64,000 nucleotides of DNA from Shouchella lonarensis. Lineage in GTDB: Bacteria; Bacillota; Bacilli; Bacillales; Bacillaceae_D. Below the pieces are notes generated by a model, which made no database searches, was not told the origin of the DNA, and worked only from the letters and a program-made list of their open reading frames with translations. Both the position numbers and the translations under genes were made by a program. Where the stretch lies: contig NZ_FMYM01000013.1 in assembly GCF_900096965.1 (NCBI RefSeq), positions 1 through 64,000 on the forward strand. Reading direction: 5' to 3'. Below are positions 48,737 to 55,831 of the stretch, piece by piece (within the stretch, counting starts at the first letter, position 1; each line of letters starts with the position of its first letter).

Positions 48737-49048
48737 TTGTCTAGCAAATACGTCATTATTATTTTGAGCGTGTTGCTCGTTATAGTCAGCGTTATCGCTA
48801 TCATGCAGTATTATGAAAGTTACCGTGTAGGAGATGTCGAGACTAGAGAAGAGTTATTGACTGAAGCAATGTGGCAAATTAGTCACGATCCATCGCTAGA
48901 TAAAGAGAAGATCGAGACAATCAAAGTGTTGAAGTCTTACGCGGGTGTTCCTCCATTTAACTATAGTGTGGCTGTAGATCTTAAAAACGGCGAACGAATT
49001 CGCTATTCGTGGGGGGATGTCCAAAAAAAACGTGTGGATAAAGAATAA
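48737..49048 (+). CDS. Small membrane-anchored protein of unknown function
   Basis: 103 residues with TTG start after GGAGGTGG: an N-terminal transmembrane helix (KYVIIILSVLLVIVSVIAIMQYY) and a polar C-terminal part containing SLDKEKIETIKVLK and NGERIRYSWGDVQKK. Possibly an outward-facing single-domain protein. No family recognised. Confidence 0.6.
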   Translation: MSSKYVIIILSVLLVIVSVIAIMQYYESYRVGDVETREELLTEAMWQISHDPSLDKEKIETIKVLKSYAGVPPFNYSVAVDLKNGERIRYSWGDVQKKRVDKE

Positions 49049-49087
49049 ATGTGTTGCGATTACGATTGAGACATAGCGTCTCTCTGC

Positions 49088-49116
49088 TTGACATAAACAA
49101 GTGGTTTCGTTACACT
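49088..49116 (+). promoter_or_regulatory. Promoter of katA
   Basis: TTGACA (49088-49093), 17 nt, TACACT (49111-49116); predicted start near 49123. Confidence 0.65.
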
Positions 49117-49125
49117 TGAAGTAAT

Positions 49126-49157
49126 CAATAATAATTATAAATAAGTAATTATTATTG
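49126..49157. promoter_or_regulatory. Probable PerR/Fur-type operator of katA
   Basis: Perfect inverted repeat CAATAATAATTA (49126-49137) / TAATTATTATTG (49146-49157) at the predicted transcription start and just before the ribosome-binding site. AT-rich TTATAAT/ATTATAA-like repeats are the PerR box type, and PerR controls katA in B. subtilis. The exact box is not matched. Confidence 0.55.
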
Positions 49158-49176
49158 AGTGAAGGAGGGGCGGATG

Positions 49177-50640
49177 ATGAAAAGATTAACTGACAATCAA
49201 GGACATCCAGTTTATGATAATCAAAACTCGCGAACTGCCGGGGCGGATGGACCAACGCTGCTTGACGATTACCATCTCATTGAAAAATTGGCTCATTTTG
49301 ATCGGGAACGTATTCCAGAACGTGTCGTTCATGCACGAGGTGCAGGGGCACACGGTGTTTTTAAGGTAAAACATAATATGAAACAATATACAAGAGCGGC
49401 GTTTTTGGCCGAAGATGGAAAAGAAACACCTGTGTTTGTACGTTTTTCGACTGTGATTCATGGTGGTACCTCACCAGAGACACTACGCGATCCGCGTGGT
49501 TTTGCAGTGAAATTTTATACCGAAGAAGGAAACTATGATTTTGTTGGCAACAACCTTCCTGTTTTCTTTATTCGTGATGCCATTAAGTTCCCCGATGTGG
49601 TTCATTCCTTGAAACCAGACCCGCGGACAAACATTCAACATCCTGATCGTTATTGGGATTTCATGTCGCTGTCTCCGGAAACCACGAATATGCTCATGCA
49701 TTTGTTCACAGATGAAGGCATTCCTGGTTCTTATCGAGAAATGCGAGGATCGAGTGTACATGCCTTTAAGTGGATTAATGAAGAGAACGACATGGTTTAT
49801 GTGAAATTACGCTGGGTACCTAAGCAAGGTATTCGAAATTTGTCCGCCAAAGAAGCTGCAAAGATACAAGGGCAAGATTTTAACCATGCGACGCGCGATC
49901 TGTACGAGGCGATTGAACGAGGAGATTTCCCAGAGTGGGATCTATATGTGCAAGTCCTCCACCCGAATGAGTTTGACCAATTTGATTTCCATCCTTTGGA
50001 TGCAACAAAAGACTGGCTAGAAGAAGATGTTCCGTACCAATTGGTTGGAACGATGACATTAAATCGGAACCCTGAAAATGTTTTTGCTGAAACAGAACAA
50101 GCTAGTTTTAATCCTGGTAATCTCGTTCCTGGATTCGAGCTTTCAGAGGACAAATTGTTGCAAGGGCGAATTTTCTCTTATGCTGACACGCAGCGCTATC
50201 GTGTCGGTGCCAATTACTTAGACTTACCCGTCAACTGCCCATTTGCAAAAAAAGCCAACAATCAGCGTGACGGTGCGATGCCTGTTGGACAGCAAACAAA
50301 TCAAATAAACTATGAGCCGAACCGTTATCAACAAACGCCGAAGGAAGCGGAAGGATATACCGATTACCGTGCTCCACTAGCCGGTAAAACGGGTCGTCAA
50401 GTAATTGAGAAGACAAACCATTTTGGTCAGGCAGGAAAGATCTATCGTAGCTATGAGAAAGAAGTTCAGGATGCGCTTGTGAAAAACTTAGTTGCTGATT
50501 TAAAGCAAGTGGAAAAAGAAACGGTGCTCCGAGCAATATGTCACTTCTATCAGGCAGATCAATCTCTTGGACAACGGTTAGCAGAACAGTTGTCGATTGA
50601 TCTTGCGGCTATTCACGAGTTAGAAAAAGTTAGTAACTAG
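49177..50640 (+). CDS. katA: Catalase (haem, clade 3 small subunit)
   Basis: 487-residue monofunctional catalase: distal His in RVVHARGAGAHGVF, Asn in GNNLPVFFIRDAIKFPD, proximal haem Tyr in RIFSYADTQRYRVG. It degrades H2O2. ATG 49177 lies 8 nt after GGAGG (the ATG at 49174 is too close). Own promoter with a PerR-like operator and its own terminator. Confidence 0.96.
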   Translation: MKRLTDNQGHPVYDNQNSRTAGADGPTLLDDYHLIEKLAHFDRERIPERVVHARGAGAHGVFKVKHNMKQYTRAAFLAEDGKETPVFVRFSTVIHGGTSPETLRDPRGFAVKFYTEEGNYDFVGNNLPVFFIRDAIKFPDVVHSLKPDPRTNIQHPDRYWDFMSLSPETTNMLMHLFTDEGIPGSYREMRGSSVHAFKWINEENDMVYVKLRWVPKQGIRNLSAKEAAKIQGQDFNHATRDLYEAIERGDFPEWDLYVQVLHPNEFDQFDFHPLDATKDWLEEDVPYQLVGTMTLNRNPENVFAETEQASFNPGNLVPGFELSEDKLLQGRIFSYADTQRYRVGANYLDLPVNCPFAKKANNQRDGAMPVGQQTNQINYEPNRYQQTPKEAEGYTDYRAPLAGKTGRQVIEKTNHFGQAGKIYRSYEKEVQDALVKNLVADLKQVEKETVLRAICHFYQADQSLGQRLAEQLSIDLAAIHELEKVSN

Positions 50641-50663
50641 CAGTTTTATGAGGAGAACAAATG

Positions 50664-50702
50664 AAGCGAGACGTCGCGGGTGTGCGGGCGTCTCGCTTCT
50701 TT
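50664..50702. terminator. Terminator between katA and the nitroreductase gene
   Basis: AAGCGAGACG (50664-50673) pairs with CGTCTCGCTT (50689-50698), then CTTTAATT. It lies between convergent genes and may act on both strands. Confidence 0.7.
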
Positions 50703-50704
50703 AA

Positions 50705-51307
50705 TTATTTATAGATCTTTACTCGTGTATCAAGTGGTTGAAACGTTTTTTCGTTTGGTTCGGCAAGAGGGTTGCCAAACGGCATTTGTGCACGAAGTTT
50801 CCATGTGTTCGGGATCGCCCATTTTTGTGCGACCGCCACGTCAATTAGGGGGTTGTAGTGTTGCAAGGATGCCCCGTAACCTTCCGCTTCTAACCCCGTC
50901 CAAATGGCGAATTGATGCATACCAGATGTTTGTTCAGACCAGAGTGGAAAGTTGTCGGCATAGAGTGGGAATCTTTCTTGCAATTGCTTGACAACTTCTT
51001 CGTCTTCAAAGAAAAGAATCGTACCATACGCTGCTTTAAATCCATCCATTCTTTGTTGTGTTGCTGTAAAGTCAGCATCAGGTCCAACGGTTTCTTTTAA
51101 AATGTTGGTTGTCATTTCCCACAGCGTGTCGTGTTGACTGCCGAGCAAGATGCATACGCGTGTAGACTGGGAATTAAAAGCCGAAGGGACGTGTTTTACC
51201 GCATGCTCTACCACTTCTTGAATGCGTGTGTCAGAAGTGACAGCCTCCTTGCCTAAAGCGTAATAAGAACGGCGTTTTTCGATTGCAGTGTAAAAATCGG
51301 TGCGCAT
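50705..51307 (-). CDS. Nitroreductase family flavoprotein (Frm2/Hbn1-like)
   Basis: 200 residues: N-terminal TAIEKRRSYYALGKE and HAVKHVPSAFNSQSTRVCILLG, the FMN-binding pattern of the 200-residue nitroreductases that reduce quinones and nitro compounds. ATG 51307 after AAAGGAGAGA. Divergent from an HxlR-type regulator with which it probably forms a redox- or electrophile-responsive pair. Substrate unknown. Confidence 0.87.
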   Translation of the reverse strand: MRTDFYTAIEKRRSYYALGKEAVTSDTRIQEVVEHAVKHVPSAFNSQSTRVCILLGSQHDTLWEMTTNILKETVGPDADFTATQQRMDGFKAAYGTILFFEDEEVVKQLQERFPLYADNFPLWSEQTSGMHQFAIWTGLEAEGYGASLQHYNPLIDVAVAQKWAIPNTWKLRAQMPFGNPLAEPNEKTFQPLDTRVKIYK

Positions 51308-51346
51308 GTATATCTCTCCTTTTTTCGTATGATTCATTGTTCTTTT

Positions 51347-51403
51347 TTAGTATAATCGGTAGAAAGCGTATTGGATAGTACGCACTTTTTCGTTTGTTAG
51401 TAT
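51347..51403. promoter_or_regulatory. Divergent control region with repeats
   Basis: TTAGTAT occurs at 51347 and again 50 bp later at 51397; between them is the inverted repeat GCGTA-TTGGATAG-TACGC (51366-51383). On the minus strand TATACT (51349-51354) could be the -10 of the nitroreductase gene. Likely HxlR-regulator binding sites. Confidence 0.4.
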
Positions 51404-51433
51404 CACGTTTGAAACTATAGGAGGCGGAATGCC

Positions 51434-51802
51434 GTGAGCCATGATTGTCGTGTAGATACAGCACTTGAAATTCTTGTCGGGAAATGGAAGCATCATATTT
51501 TATTTCAACTGATGAAACATGACGTGATGCGCTTTAGTGAGCTAAAACGCGCGATTCCCGGGATCACCCAGAAAATGTTAACCTCACAGTTGCGAGAGTT
51601 AGAAGCAAACGGGATTGTTGATCGTAAAGTCTACGCACAAGTGCCGCCAAAGGTAGAATACATGATGACGGCATACGGTGAAAGTTTACAACCGGTGTTA
51701 GCTGCGATGCATGAATGGGGTGAGAAACATGTTCAGTACTTGCAGAGTCGAGATACGAATAAGCAAGTGCAGCGGCCTCCGGAGAGCAATGACTGGATTT
51801 GA
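51434..51802 (+). CDS. HxlR-family transcriptional regulator
   Basis: 122 residues with the winged helix typical of HxlR (MRFSELKRAIPGITQKMLTSQLRELEANGIVDRKVY). A single Cys near residue 5 (SHDCRVDTAL) is placed like the redox-sensing Cys of YodB/HypR. GTG start behind TAGGAGGCGG. Probably controls the divergent nitroreductase gene (inference). Confidence 0.9.
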   Translation: MSHDCRVDTALEILVGKWKHHILFQLMKHDVMRFSELKRAIPGITQKMLTSQLRELEANGIVDRKVYAQVPPKVEYMMTAYGESLQPVLAAMHEWGEKHVQYLQSRDTNKQVQRPPESNDWI

Positions 51803-51824
51803 TGTGATCATCCACGAGTCACCG

Positions 51825-52793
51825 TCATTCGTTTTCTACAATATCTTGCGGCTGTTGGCCGTTGAGACCAGCAACGAGGTTTTCCGCCGCGCGTTGTGCC
51901 ATTGCCTCACGTGTCGCTGCCGTAGCAGAGCCAATATGGGGAGTCAATGTGACATTTTCTAGTGTGAGGAACGGATGCCCTGACGGCAGTGGCTCTTGCT
52001 CAAACACGTCGAGGGCTGCACCCCAAATTTGTTGTTGTTTGAGCGCCGCAATTAACGCATCCTCATCAATGACTGCACCGCGGGCGCCGTTAACAAGGAC
52101 CGCCGTCGGTTTCATTTTTGCTAGCTCTTTTGCACCAATGAGGTGTGTCGTTTCTTTTGTAAGTGGAACCATGATGACGACAACATCAGCTGTTTCTAGC
52201 AGTGTGGTTAAATCAACTTTTTTTGCATCGTATAATTTTTCTGCCTCGGGGCGTCGGGAGCGGTTGTGGTAAAGAATCGACATGTTAAAACCGTGTTTGG
52301 CGCGGTGGGCAATTTTTTCACCGATGCGCCCCATTCCGATAATACCAAGCGTCTTGTTGTAAACGTCTTGCCCGTAAAGCTCAAGCGGCACCGCTTGATT
52401 CCAACTGCCGGCACGTACCCATGTATGTAGTTCGGCGATGCGGCGGCAGCCAGATAGGATGAGACCGAAAATGAGATCGGCGACAGTTTCATCAAGGACG
52501 TAAGGCGTATTTGTCACTGTAATGCCGTGCGCTGCAAGCATAGATACATCTAAATGATCGTAGCCAACTGTAGCGGTACTGATTACTTTTAAATGGGGTG
52601 CATGAGCAATGTCTGCGGCACGTGGACGAGATTGGGTCAGCATGGCCCCAGCGGCTTTTTTCAGTTCGTTTTGCAGTGTATGTGTGGGAACGGGCTGCGA
52701 TTTTGACCACATTGTGTACGTGCAGTATTTGGTAAGATATTTTTCCACTGACAAAGGAAGTGCTTCATCAATAAAAACATACGGTTTTGACAT
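51825..52793 (-). CDS. D-2-hydroxyacid dehydrogenase (glyoxylate/hydroxypyruvate reductase-like)
   Basis: 322-residue NAD(P)-dependent enzyme: GTG-type nucleotide motif GIIGMGRIGEKIA, catalytic Arg in NGARGAVID, Glu in EQEPLPSGHPF and His in TPHIGSATAATR. Sequence features are nearest to the glyoxylate/2-ketogluconate reductase group (YvcT-like). ATG behind ATAGGAGGC. Convergent with the HxlR gene. Confidence 0.9.
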   Translation of the reverse strand: MSKPYVFIDEALPLSVEKYLTKYCTYTMWSKSQPVPTHTLQNELKKAAGAMLTQSRPRAADIAHAPHLKVISTATVGYDHLDVSMLAAHGITVTNTPYVLDETVADLIFGLILSGCRRIAELHTWVRAGSWNQAVPLELYGQDVYNKTLGIIGMGRIGEKIAHRAKHGFNMSILYHNRSRRPEAEKLYDAKKVDLTTLLETADVVVIMVPLTKETTHLIGAKELAKMKPTAVLVNGARGAVIDEDALIAALKQQQIWGAALDVFEQEPLPSGHPFLTLENVTLTPHIGSATAATREAMAQRAAENLVAGLNGQQPQDIVENE

Positions 52794-52900
52794 CGGTAAG
52801 CCTCCTATAGATCAAGCATATGTATATGGTATCAAGGAAAGGAATGCTTGTCACGTTGTGAGGCGCGGCTTATTTAAAAAGTTAAATTTGGGGGAGAAAA

Positions 52901-53404
52901 ATGAATATACGTGAGATAAAAGAGGTCGATGCAGCTGCTTTCTTAGTATTACAAAAGCAGATAGACAAAGAAACATCCTATATGTTGTACGAGCCAGGAG
53001 AACGAACAATGACTGTAAGTGAGCAACAGAAGATGTTACAAACCATTCATAAAGCGTCGAACTCAGCGATGCTCGGTGCTGAAAGTATGAGAAAGCTCGT
53101 AGCGTATATCGGTGTGCTTGGTTCTCCTTTAAAACGTAAGCGTCATGTGGGTCAAATTGTAATTGGAGTAGTAGCCGCTTATCATGGACAAGGGATTGGC
53201 AGACGACTGTTACAGGAGGCTGAAATATTTGCAAAGCAAGCAGGGTTGCTACGTTTGGAATTAACCGTGATGAAGCATAACAAGCGCGCGCTCGCGTTGT
53301 ATAAAAGTGTTGGGTATCAAATTGAAGGAGAAAAGACATGTTCTCTCCGCATTGACGGTAATTGTGTCGACGAATGGACAATGGCGAAAATACTATCATT
53401 CTGA
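52901..53404 (+). CDS. GNAT-family N-acetyltransferase
   Basis: 167 residues; acetyl-CoA loop AYHGQGIGRRLLQEAE near 88-103 and C-terminal MKHNKRALALYKSVGYQIEGEK. ATG after GGGGGAG. Acceptor unknown. Lies just before the sporulation gene yabP but on its own. Confidence 0.88.
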   Translation: MNIREIKEVDAAAFLVLQKQIDKETSYMLYEPGERTMTVSEQQKMLQTIHKASNSAMLGAESMRKLVAYIGVLGSPLKRKRHVGQIVIGVVAAYHGQGIGRRLLQEAEIFAKQAGLLRLELTVMKHNKRALALYKSVGYQIEGEKTCSLRIDGNCVDEWTMAKILSF

Positions 53405-53504
53405 CCTCTGGTATTTGATTTCTTTACTCCGGAACGATGGCTTGTTCTACCTTTTGTCTGAAGGACATAAGATGGAATGAAGATGTGAGGAGGAGGGGTT
53501 GGAT

Positions 53505-53819
53505 ATGGACCAAACGCCGTATGAATTTGGCGCATCAATGGGACGAGATGACAAAGGTAAAGATCATAATATTACGTTACGTGGTCGTAAACAACTAGAT
53601 ATTACCGGTGTGAAACAAGTGGAGAGCTTTGACATTGAAGAGTTTCTACTTGAAACAGATATGGGCTTTTTAGCAGTACGTGGTCAAAATCTCCATATGA
53701 AAAATTTAGATGTCGAGCGGGGCGACGTATCAATTGAAGGGAAGATTTATGATCTTGTCTACGTCGATCAAAACCAAGCAGGCAAATCTAAAGGTTTTTT
53801 AGGGAAGTTATTTAAGTGA
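53505..53819 (+). CDS. yabP: Sporulation protein YabP
   Basis: 104 residues, KQLDITGVKQVESFDIEEFLLETDMGFLAVRGQNLHMKNLDVERG matches B. subtilis YabP, needed with YabQ for cortex formation. ATG 53505 chosen because GAGGAGGAGGGG lies about 8 nt upstream; a TTG at 53499 is too close. Its stop overlaps the yabQ start. Confidence 0.95.
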   Translation: MDQTPYEFGASMGRDDKGKDHNITLRGRKQLDITGVKQVESFDIEEFLLETDMGFLAVRGQNLHMKNLDVERGDVSIEGKIYDLVYVDQNQAGKSKGFLGKLFK

Positions 53820-54391
53820 CAGCGACGCTCCAATTTTATACGCTGACAGCAATGATAGGGATGGGGGTGTGGCTTGGTGCATCACTAGACACGTATGAGC
53901 GGTTTACTGTGAAACAGAATCGCTTCCGCTTGCTGATAGCTGTGCGTGACCTCTTTTTCTGGATTTTGCAGGCACTTATTGTTTTTTATGTATTGCTGAA
54001 ATTGAATCATGGTGAAATAAGAATATATATTTTTCTTGCGCTCCTTTGCGGTTACGCTGCTTATCAGGCGTTATTTAAACGGTTGTACCGAACTTTATTG
54101 GAATGGACCATCAAAGTGATGACTGCTTTGTATCGTTTCTGTACGTCTTTTATTAAGGTATTTCTTGGGACACCACTAAAATGGGTGTTGCACATTCTAT
54201 ACCGCTTGAGTATGATAGTGATAACGATCGTTCGCACAACACTCGTGTTTATTTTGCGGATCGCGGGCGCACCTTTTCTATGGCTTGCGAATCGGACGGG
54301 TTTAACAACCCAATTGCGAAAATTGTTGCCTTTTTACAATCTTATAAAGGACTTTTGCAGGCGACTGTTGAAAAAAGACAGAGAGGAGTGA
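53816..54391 (+). CDS. yabQ: Spore cortex biosynthesis protein YabQ
   Basis: 191-residue membrane protein with several transmembrane segments, YabQ in B. subtilis (about 211 residues), required for spore cortex synthesis. GTG start overlaps the yabP stop (GTGA), indicating translational coupling; its stop overlaps the divIC ATG (TGATG). So yabP-yabQ-divIC form one unit. Confidence 0.9.
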   Translation: MTATLQFYTLTAMIGMGVWLGASLDTYERFTVKQNRFRLLIAVRDLFFWILQALIVFYVLLKLNHGEIRIYIFLALLCGYAAYQALFKRLYRTLLEWTIKVMTALYRFCTSFIKVFLGTPLKWVLHILYRLSMIVITIVRTTLVFILRIAGAPFLWLANRTGLTTQLRKLLPFYNLIKDFCRRLLKKDREE

Positions 54392-54783
54392 TGTCGGTGA
54401 GTAGAATGGTATCTAAATATCAAAATGTCACAAAACTAAATCCGAAGCGTATTGAGGAGCACACTGAGCAATTGATACAAAAACAACAGCATAAAAAAGG
54501 TTTATACCGGCGCCTCACGCTCTTGTCAGTGGTGTTTTTGTTGTTGGTATCCTCCGCGCTTATTACGCTATTTTCGCAACATACAAGCATGAGTGCGCGT
54601 GAAGATACGATACGTTTATTAGAAAAAGACAAGCGCGTTGTATTGGAGGAAGAAAAACATCTACTAAAAGAAATTGAAAATTATCAGGACGATGCGTTTA
54701 TTGCAGAGATTGCTAGGCGCGACTACTTTTTAACTTTCCCAGGTGAAACGAGAATAAATGTCCCGAAAGAATCTGATGATTGA
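54391..54783 (+). CDS. divIC: Cell division protein DivIC
   Basis: 130-residue bitopic membrane protein (DivIC/FtsB): basic cytoplasmic N-terminus, a transmembrane helix (LTLLSVVFLLLVSSALITLF, near residues 45-64), then an extracytoplasmic coiled coil (EDTIRLLEKDKRVVLEEEKHLLKEIENY) and DYFLTFPGETRINVP. Septal complex with DivIB and FtsL. ATG 54391 with GAGAGGAG in the yabQ end; the longer upstream frame is noise from yabQ. Confidence 0.94.
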   Translation: MSVSRMVSKYQNVTKLNPKRIEEHTEQLIQKQQHKKGLYRRLTLLSVVFLLLVSSALITLFSQHTSMSAREDTIRLLEKDKRVVLEEEKHLLKEIENYQDDAFIAEIARRDYFLTFPGETRINVPKESDD

Positions 54784-54809
54784 CAGCGAAATTTCTCATC
54801 AGTTATAAT
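54780..54809 (+). promoter_or_regulatory. Promoter of yabR
   Basis: TTGACA (54780-54785), 18 nt, TATAAT (54804-54809); the -35 overlaps the divIC stop codon region. Confidence 0.8.
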
Positions 54810-54860
54810 GTATAGGAGTCTATACTTGTTTATACAAACTTAAGGAGGATGTACGTTTTC

Positions 54861-55307
54861 ATGTCCATAGAAGCAGGCAGCAAGCTCCAAGGCAAGGTAA
54901 CTGGTATTACGCATTTCGGAGCATTTGTAGAGCTCCCAGGCGGATCAACTGGTCTTGTCCATATTAGTGAGGTTGCCGATCATTATGTCAAAGATATTAA
55001 CGAGCTACTAAAAGTTGGCGATGAAGTCACAGTAAAAGTTGTCAATGTAGAGAAAGATGGAAAAGTAGGCTTGTCTATCCGAAAGGCGGTTGACCGCCCT
55101 GAACGAGAAGAAACAGCGCGTCCACAGCGAGCACGTTCGTTTCAGCGCTCAGGAAACGGTAGCCATCGTGGTGGTAATAAACCTCGTGCAACCATCTCTT
55201 TTGAAGATAAAATGAATCGGTTTTTAAAAGATAGTGAAGAACGCTTGACGACGATTAAAAGACAAACAGAGTCCAAGCGAGGTGGTCGCGGCGCCAAGCG
55301 AGGTTAG
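54861..55307 (+). CDS. yabR: S1-domain RNA-binding protein YabR
   Basis: 148 residues: S1 domain (GSKLQGKVTGITHFGAFVELPGGSTGLVHISEVAD...GKVGLSIRKA) and a basic, Arg/Gly-rich C-terminal extension. Relative of B. subtilis YabR and the general stress S1 proteins. ATG 54861 (MSIEAG) is chosen; an ATG at 54849 lies inside the ribosome-binding site. Confidence 0.9.
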   Translation: MSIEAGSKLQGKVTGITHFGAFVELPGGSTGLVHISEVADHYVKDINELLKVGDEVTVKVVNVEKDGKVGLSIRKAVDRPEREETARPQRARSFQRSGNGSHRGGNKPRATISFEDKMNRFLKDSEERLTTIKRQTESKRGGRGAKRG

Positions 55308-55346
55308 CTTGTTGCTTGCTAAACGTATATTCTGTTCGTTTATCAT

Positions 55347-55375
55347 GAAGGCAGGAGACAGTCTGCCTTCTTTCG
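55347..55375 (+). terminator. Intrinsic terminator after yabR
   Basis: GAAGGCAG/CTGCCTTC stem, 8-nt loop, followed by TTTCG. Confidence 0.7.
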
Positions 55376-55441
55376 CATTCTGTAGATTACAACTATAAAG
55401 TAGTCCGATAGAGTGGATTCGGCGTGTCGAGGAAAAATATG

Positions 55442-55470
55442 TTGACAGCTTGCCTGTTGCCGTTTATACT
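55442..55470 (+). promoter_or_regulatory. Promoter of the tRNA-Met gene
   Basis: TTGACA (55442-55447), 17 nt, TATACT (55465-55470), with the predicted start about 20 nt before the tRNA. Confidence 0.85.
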
Positions 55471-55497
55471 AGTGAAGGTCGTGTTAATAGGACATGG

Positions 55498-55571
55498 GGC
55501 GGTGTAGCTCAGCTGGCTAGAGCGTACGGTTCATACCCGTGAGGTCGGGGGTTCGATCCCCTCCGCCGCTA
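55498..55571 (+). tRNA. tRNA-Met(CAT), elongator type
   Basis: Complete cloverleaf: acceptor GGCGGTG/CGCCGCT (with G-U pairs), D arm GCTC/GAGC, anticodon stem TACGG/CCGTG with loop TTCATAC (anticodon CAT), T arm GGGGG-TTCGATC-CCCTC. Discriminator A; CCA is not encoded. The sequence resembles the Bacillus elongator tRNA-Met, not the initiator. In B. subtilis a tRNA-Met plus tRNA-Glu pair lies here before spoIIE; no tRNA-Glu follows. Confidence 0.95.
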
Positions 55572-55578
55572 TCATTCA

Positions 55579-55617
55579 AGCATTTTGTTCAATTTTTTTG
55601 AGCAGGGTGCTTTTTTT
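55579..55617 (+). terminator. Terminator of the tRNA-Met gene
   Basis: 14-bp stem AGCATTTTGTTCAA / TTGAGCAGGGTGCT closed by G-U pairs, then T7. Confidence 0.8.
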
Positions 55618-55735
55618 ATGTACAAAATCGTTAGCCAGTATTAGTCAATTGTAGAGAAAAGACTTGTGTATGTGCAGCCACAATGTGGAAATTCAACTCT
55701 CTTTGTAGGTGGTTTTTACTTTTTACAACGAACGT

Positions 55736-55802
55736 GGTCGAAATCTTTTTTTCTCCCTATGTGACATTATGACAAATTGCTAGATTGATCTATTGGTATA
55801 GT
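55736..55802 (+). promoter_or_regulatory. Spo0A-type promoter of spoIIE
   Basis: ATGACA (55769-55774) and TATAGT (55797-55802) are separated by 22 nt, a spacing known for Spo0A-activated sigma-A promoters (spoIIG, spoIIE). Upstream GGTCGAA (55736-55742) matches the 0A box TGNCGAA in six of seven positions, and a weaker reverse-strand box TTTGTCATA overlaps the -35. The 260-bp gap before spoIIE contains nothing else of note. Confidence 0.55.
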
Positions 55803-55831
55803 GGGGTCACGATACCAATAGGGTGGTGACG

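Noticed and set aside
50661-50714. Tiny ORF (MKRDVAGVRASRFF...) with a GAGGAG site after katA
   Set aside because: It coincides exactly with the terminator hairpin; the ribosome-binding site is likely chance.
51553-51563. TTCCCGGGA resembling a Noc-binding site
   Set aside because: Only the core matches the 14-bp consensus, and it lies in the conserved HxlR coding sequence.
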